Of a DNA stretch of 7,819 nt, positions 5,734-7,819 are shown piece after piece. The notes beneath the pieces were generated by a model that worked only from the letters and a program-made list of their open reading frames with translations, had not been told where the DNA came from and ran no database searches. Position numbers and translations under genes: made by a program. Within the stretch, counting starts at the first letter, position 1. Every line of letters starts with the position of its first letter. The stretch is from an uncultured Clostridium sp. (GTDB taxonomy: Bacteria > Bacillota > Clostridia > Lachnospirales > Lachnospiraceae): contig URUX01000115.1 in assembly GCA_900551135.1 (NCBI GenBank), forward strand, positions 1-7,819, in the 5' to 3' direction.

Positions 5734-7107
5734 CTATGAAAGCCCCTTCATTTTTCGGATTTTACTAAACCAGCGGTAGTAAATCAAAAACAGGACAGAG
5801 GTTACCGTCCAGGTTAAGGGGTAGCTGAAGCAGATGGTTTTAATGTCCGGATAAATGGGAACAGCCGCTACAATCCAGACAACCCGCAGCAAGCATACGC
5901 CCAGAGCTGTCATAATCATGGGAATCCAGCAGTCTCCAATGCCGCGCAGCGCTCCGGACAGAATCTCGATACACACATAGGTGATGAGAGTAGGAACCAG
6001 GAAATGAAGAATTTCCACCCCTTTTTCAATGACTCCTGCATCGGTAGTAAATAGAAGGTAGATATATTGTCCAAAATTGTAGAGAACTGCAGATAAAAAT
6101 ATTGTAGCGCCTGCACTGATACCCAGACAAACCCGAACCCCTTTGTATACCCGATCCAGCTTTCCTGCACCAAAATTCTGCCCTACAAAGGTTGTAATGG
6201 AAATGCCGAAGGCATTGATGATGGTCCAGTAAATGATATCAATTTTACCATAAGCGGTCCAGGCGGCAACAATATCTGTGCCAAGGGAGTTGACGCTGGA
6301 CTGGATGATAATATTGGAAGCGGAATACATAACAGACTGAAGACCGGCCGGCAGTCCAATCTGGATAATACGCAGAAGCATATTGGGATTCATGCGGAGA
6401 TCCGGAAAGGAAAGGCGGTACATATCGTCAGTTTTTAACAGTGTGATGATAACCAGAACTGCGGAAACCAGCTGGGAGATAATGGTAGCCCAGGCAGCGC
6501 CTGCCACGCCCATTTTGCAAAACAGAACCAGCACAATATCCAGTACAATGTTGGTCAGACATCCTGCAATCAGGAAATAAAGGGGACGTTTGGAATCCCC
6601 AATCGCTCTTAAAATACCGGCGCCCATGTTGTAGAGAAGGTTTCCGATTAATCCCATGAAGTAGATTCGCAGATACAGGATGGAATCATCCATGGTTTCC
6701 TGGGGAGTGCCCATGGCTCTTAACGCAGCAGGGGCGCTGGCCAGCCCGATTGCCATAATGACCAGTCCGCCTGCGATGGAAAATGCGATAGCAGTATGGA
6801 CTGCCTGAGAAACCTTTGCCTGGTGTCTGGCTCCGTAAAACTGCGAGATAATTACCGTGGCACCAGAGGACAGGCCTACAAAAAAACCAACTAACAGATT
6901 GATAATCATGGCAGCCGAACCGCCTACGGCAGCTAATCCTTCTTTTCCCACAAAGCGGCCTACAATAATGGCATCAACCGTATTGTAAAGCTGCTGAAAA
7001 AACGTCCCGAACAGAATGGGAAAGAAAAAGAGCAAAAGCTGTTTCCAGATAACTCCTTCTGTGATTTGATTTCGTGATGGAACAGAAGCTTCCCGTTTGT
7101 TACTCAT
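5734..7107 (-). CDS. MATE-family multidrug/cation efflux transporter, intact
   Basis: This 457-residue integral membrane protein has the normal MATE length and twelve hydrophobic segments in two homologous halves. The first half begins near residue 22 (VIWKQLLLFFFPILFGTFFQ) and includes the family-typical QLYNTVDAIIVGRFVG around helix 1-2. The second half begins near 245 (LLRIIQIGLPAGLQSVMYSA) and includes GQNFGAGK. MATE pumps exchange Na+ or H+ for drugs, flavins or other organic cations; the substrate here is unknown. The ATG at 7107 follows CGGAGGGG with about 4-6 nt spacing. A candidate promoter lies at 7151-7178 and a strong terminator follows, so it can be a single-gene unit, though read-through from the FMN-binding-like gene 122 bp upstream is possible because no clear terminator separates them. 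It is only distantly similar to the broken MATE at 3868-5141, so the two are not a recent duplication. Confidence 0.96.
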   Translation of the reverse strand: MSNKREASVPSRNQITEGVIWKQLLLFFFPILFGTFFQQLYNTVDAIIVGRFVGKEGLAAVGGSAAMIINLLVGFFVGLSSGATVIISQFYGARHQAKVSQAVHTAIAFSIAGGLVIMAIGLASAPAALRAMGTPQETMDDSILYLRIYFMGLIGNLLYNMGAGILRAIGDSKRPLYFLIAGCLTNIVLDIVLVLFCKMGVAGAAWATIISQLVSAVLVIITLLKTDDMYRLSFPDLRMNPNMLLRIIQIGLPAGLQSVMYSASNIIIQSSVNSLGTDIVAAWTAYGKIDIIYWTIINAFGISITTFVGQNFGAGKLDRVYKGVRVCLGISAGATIFLSAVLYNFGQYIYLLFTTDAGVIEKGVEILHFLVPTLITYVCIEILSGALRGIGDCWIPMIMTALGVCLLRVVWIVAAVPIYPDIKTICFSYPLTWTVTSVLFLIYYRWFSKIRKMKGLS

Positions 7108-7150
7108 ATCACCCCTCCGTATTTTCCAGAAAATTCTCTAAGATAAGATC

Positions 7151-7178
7151 ATTATACTGCCTTTTACAGAAAAAGCAA
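7151..7178 (-). promoter_or_regulatory. Probable promoter of the intact MATE gene
   Basis: On the - strand, TATAAT at 7156-7151 is preceded at 16 bp by a partial -35, TTGCTT (7178-7173). Transcription would start near 7144, leaving a leader of about 37 nt. The -10 is perfect, the -35 matches only TTG, and no palindrome like the marR operator is present. Confidence 0.6.
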
Positions 7179-7197
7179 TGGGAAACGGCAAGATCTG

Positions 7198-7206
7198 TGG
7201 TATAAT
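7198..7206 (+). promoter_or_regulatory. Extended -10 element on the + strand, antisense to the FMN-binding-like gene
   Basis: TGGTATAAT at 7198-7206 is a perfect extended -10 (TG, one base, TATAAT). No good -35 is visible at 16-18 bp. It is divergent from the MATE promoter and would send a transcript from about 7213 into the 3' end of the gene at 7230-7691. A GGAG at 7223-7226 precedes an ATG at 7232, opening only a 14-codon frame. It may drive a small antisense RNA, be the remnant of a lost gene's start, or be chance. Confidence 0.3.
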
Positions 7207-7229
7207 AGGAACACTTGGCAATGGAGAAA

Positions 7230-7691
7230 TTATGACGGTTTTTTTGCTTTCGAAAGAGCGGTTTCTGCTGCATTGAGAAGCATCTGGCAGGTGTATCGGG
7301 AATCGCTTTCGTAGGAAATATGCTCCAGACTCTGATTTGCCAGAATCTGTTCTTCCAGACTTTTCATGGAAGGTTCCATAAGAGGATACATGGTGGCAAT
7401 GGATTCGTCTAAGGTTACCAGGGATACCGAAGTGATTTTGTCAGAATCGACCGTTACTTCCACATTGATATTCTGGTTTCCAAGGGATACGGAGGCAGAA
7501 TAGACCCCGGGTATGTAAGAGGTGGGAAGGGGTTCTTCGGCAGCGGGAGGAACAGTCTGATCCGGGCTGCTTTTTTTGCCCCGGAACATAAACAGGAATA
7601 AAATAATTAACAGAAGGGCAAGACCGATAAAAATAGCGGTATAGATTAGTTCCTTCATTCGGAGTACAACAATTTTGGTACGAGAGCTCAT
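7230..7691 (-). CDS. Membrane-anchored protein with FMN-binding-like domain
   Basis: The 153-residue product has a basic N-terminus (R4, K6, R11, K13), one long membrane segment (about 14-36, very Leu/Ile-rich), a Pro/Glu linker (about 41-57), and a globular part from about 58 to the end. The globular part, beginning YIPGVYSASVSLG, then INVEVTVDSDKITSVSLV, and ending SRYTCQMLLNAAETAL, follows the layout of small FMN_bind domains (PF04205), which lie outside the membrane and carry covalently or tightly bound FMN in electron-transfer proteins such as RnfG and NqrC. The S-G-A-T motif with its flavin-bonding Thr is replaced here by S-D-S-R (129-132), so covalent flavinylation is doubtful. No Rnf or Nqr partner is in view. 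The ATG at 7691 has GGAGG 8 nt upstream; the internal ATG at codon 12 has none. Fold assignment is by eye and moderate; function is unknown. Confidence 0.7.
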   Translation of the reverse strand: MSSRTKIVVLRMKELIYTAIFIGLALLLIILFLFMFRGKKSSPDQTVPPAAEEPLPTSYIPGVYSASVSLGNQNINVEVTVDSDKITSVSLVTLDESIATMYPLMEPSMKSLEEQILANQSLEHISYESDSRYTCQMLLNAAETALSKAKKPS

Positions 7692-7819
7692 GAGAAAGAC
7701 CTCCAGATAACTTTATTACAATCTATTAAAAACTGACTTAAATTATGAGTAGCAGTTCAGGAGACAATGTCATTTAGTTAACATTAGCAAAAACAGAGAT
7801 TAATCCTGTAAGCAGATGA
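7692..7819. other. Upstream region of the FMN-binding-like gene, no gene seen
   Basis: This AT-rich 128-bp edge segment contains no convincing ORF. It supplies the ribosome binding site GGAGG for the gene at 7230-7691. Possible - strand promoter pieces (TTGTCT then TAATTT, 16 bp apart, around 7770-7743) are poor matches, so the true promoter may lie outside the window or be weak. Confidence 0.5.

Noticed and set aside
7108..7229. Riboswitch or structured leader before the intact MATE gene
   Set aside because: The 122-bp gap shows promoter elements and a ribosome binding site, but no paired arms or conserved loops of a known MATE-associated riboswitch class could be found by eye.

Overview
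The window reads as chromosomal DNA of an anaerobic, low-to-moderate GC Firmicute, most likely a gut Lachnospiraceae-type clostridium. This rests on the class III (anaerobic) ribonucleotide reductase, strong AGGAGG-type ribosome binding sites, sigma-A promoters of the TTGACA/TATAAT kind, and the style of the HflX and MATE proteins. No database search was possible, so the taxon is an inference. No phage, transposon, CRISPR, rRNA or tRNA sequence was recognised, and nothing resembles a complete new multi-gene system.

Left part, + strand: a ribosome-associated GTPase gene (hflX, its 5' end cut off by the window edge) is followed by an AT-rich inverted repeat that looks like its terminator. The 3' arm of this repeat carries the -35 box of a promoter for the next gene, nrdD. 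The same repeat contains two outward-facing half-sites resembling NrdR boxes about three helical turns apart. The nrdD leader (about 155 nt) holds a short ORF with a good Shine-Dalgarno sequence, a GC-rich hairpin and a tandem 10-bp repeat. NrdD is complete and has a thioredoxin/glutaredoxin-like domain with a CPNC motif fused to its C-terminus. No nrdG activase gene follows it. A bidirectional hairpin terminator closes the + strand block.

Right part, - strand, read from right to left: a small membrane-anchored protein with an FMN-binding-like domain; an intact 457-residue MATE efflux transporter with its own candidate promoter; a strong UUCG-loop terminator; then a marR-MATE operon. The MarR-family gene has a consensus promoter whose -10 box overlaps a perfect palindromic operator, indicating autoregulation. 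The MATE gene overlapping its end is broken: about 85 bp covering transmembrane helix 3 are missing and the frame is shifted, so it is annotated as a pseudogene. The regulator appears intact while its cognate pump is disrupted.

The points most worth a second look are the NrdD-redoxin fusion without a neighbouring activase, the nrdD control region (overlapping terminator, NrdR-like sites, promoter and possible leader peptide), the internally deleted MATE gene, and a promoter plus ribosome binding site pointing antisense into the FMN-binding-like gene.
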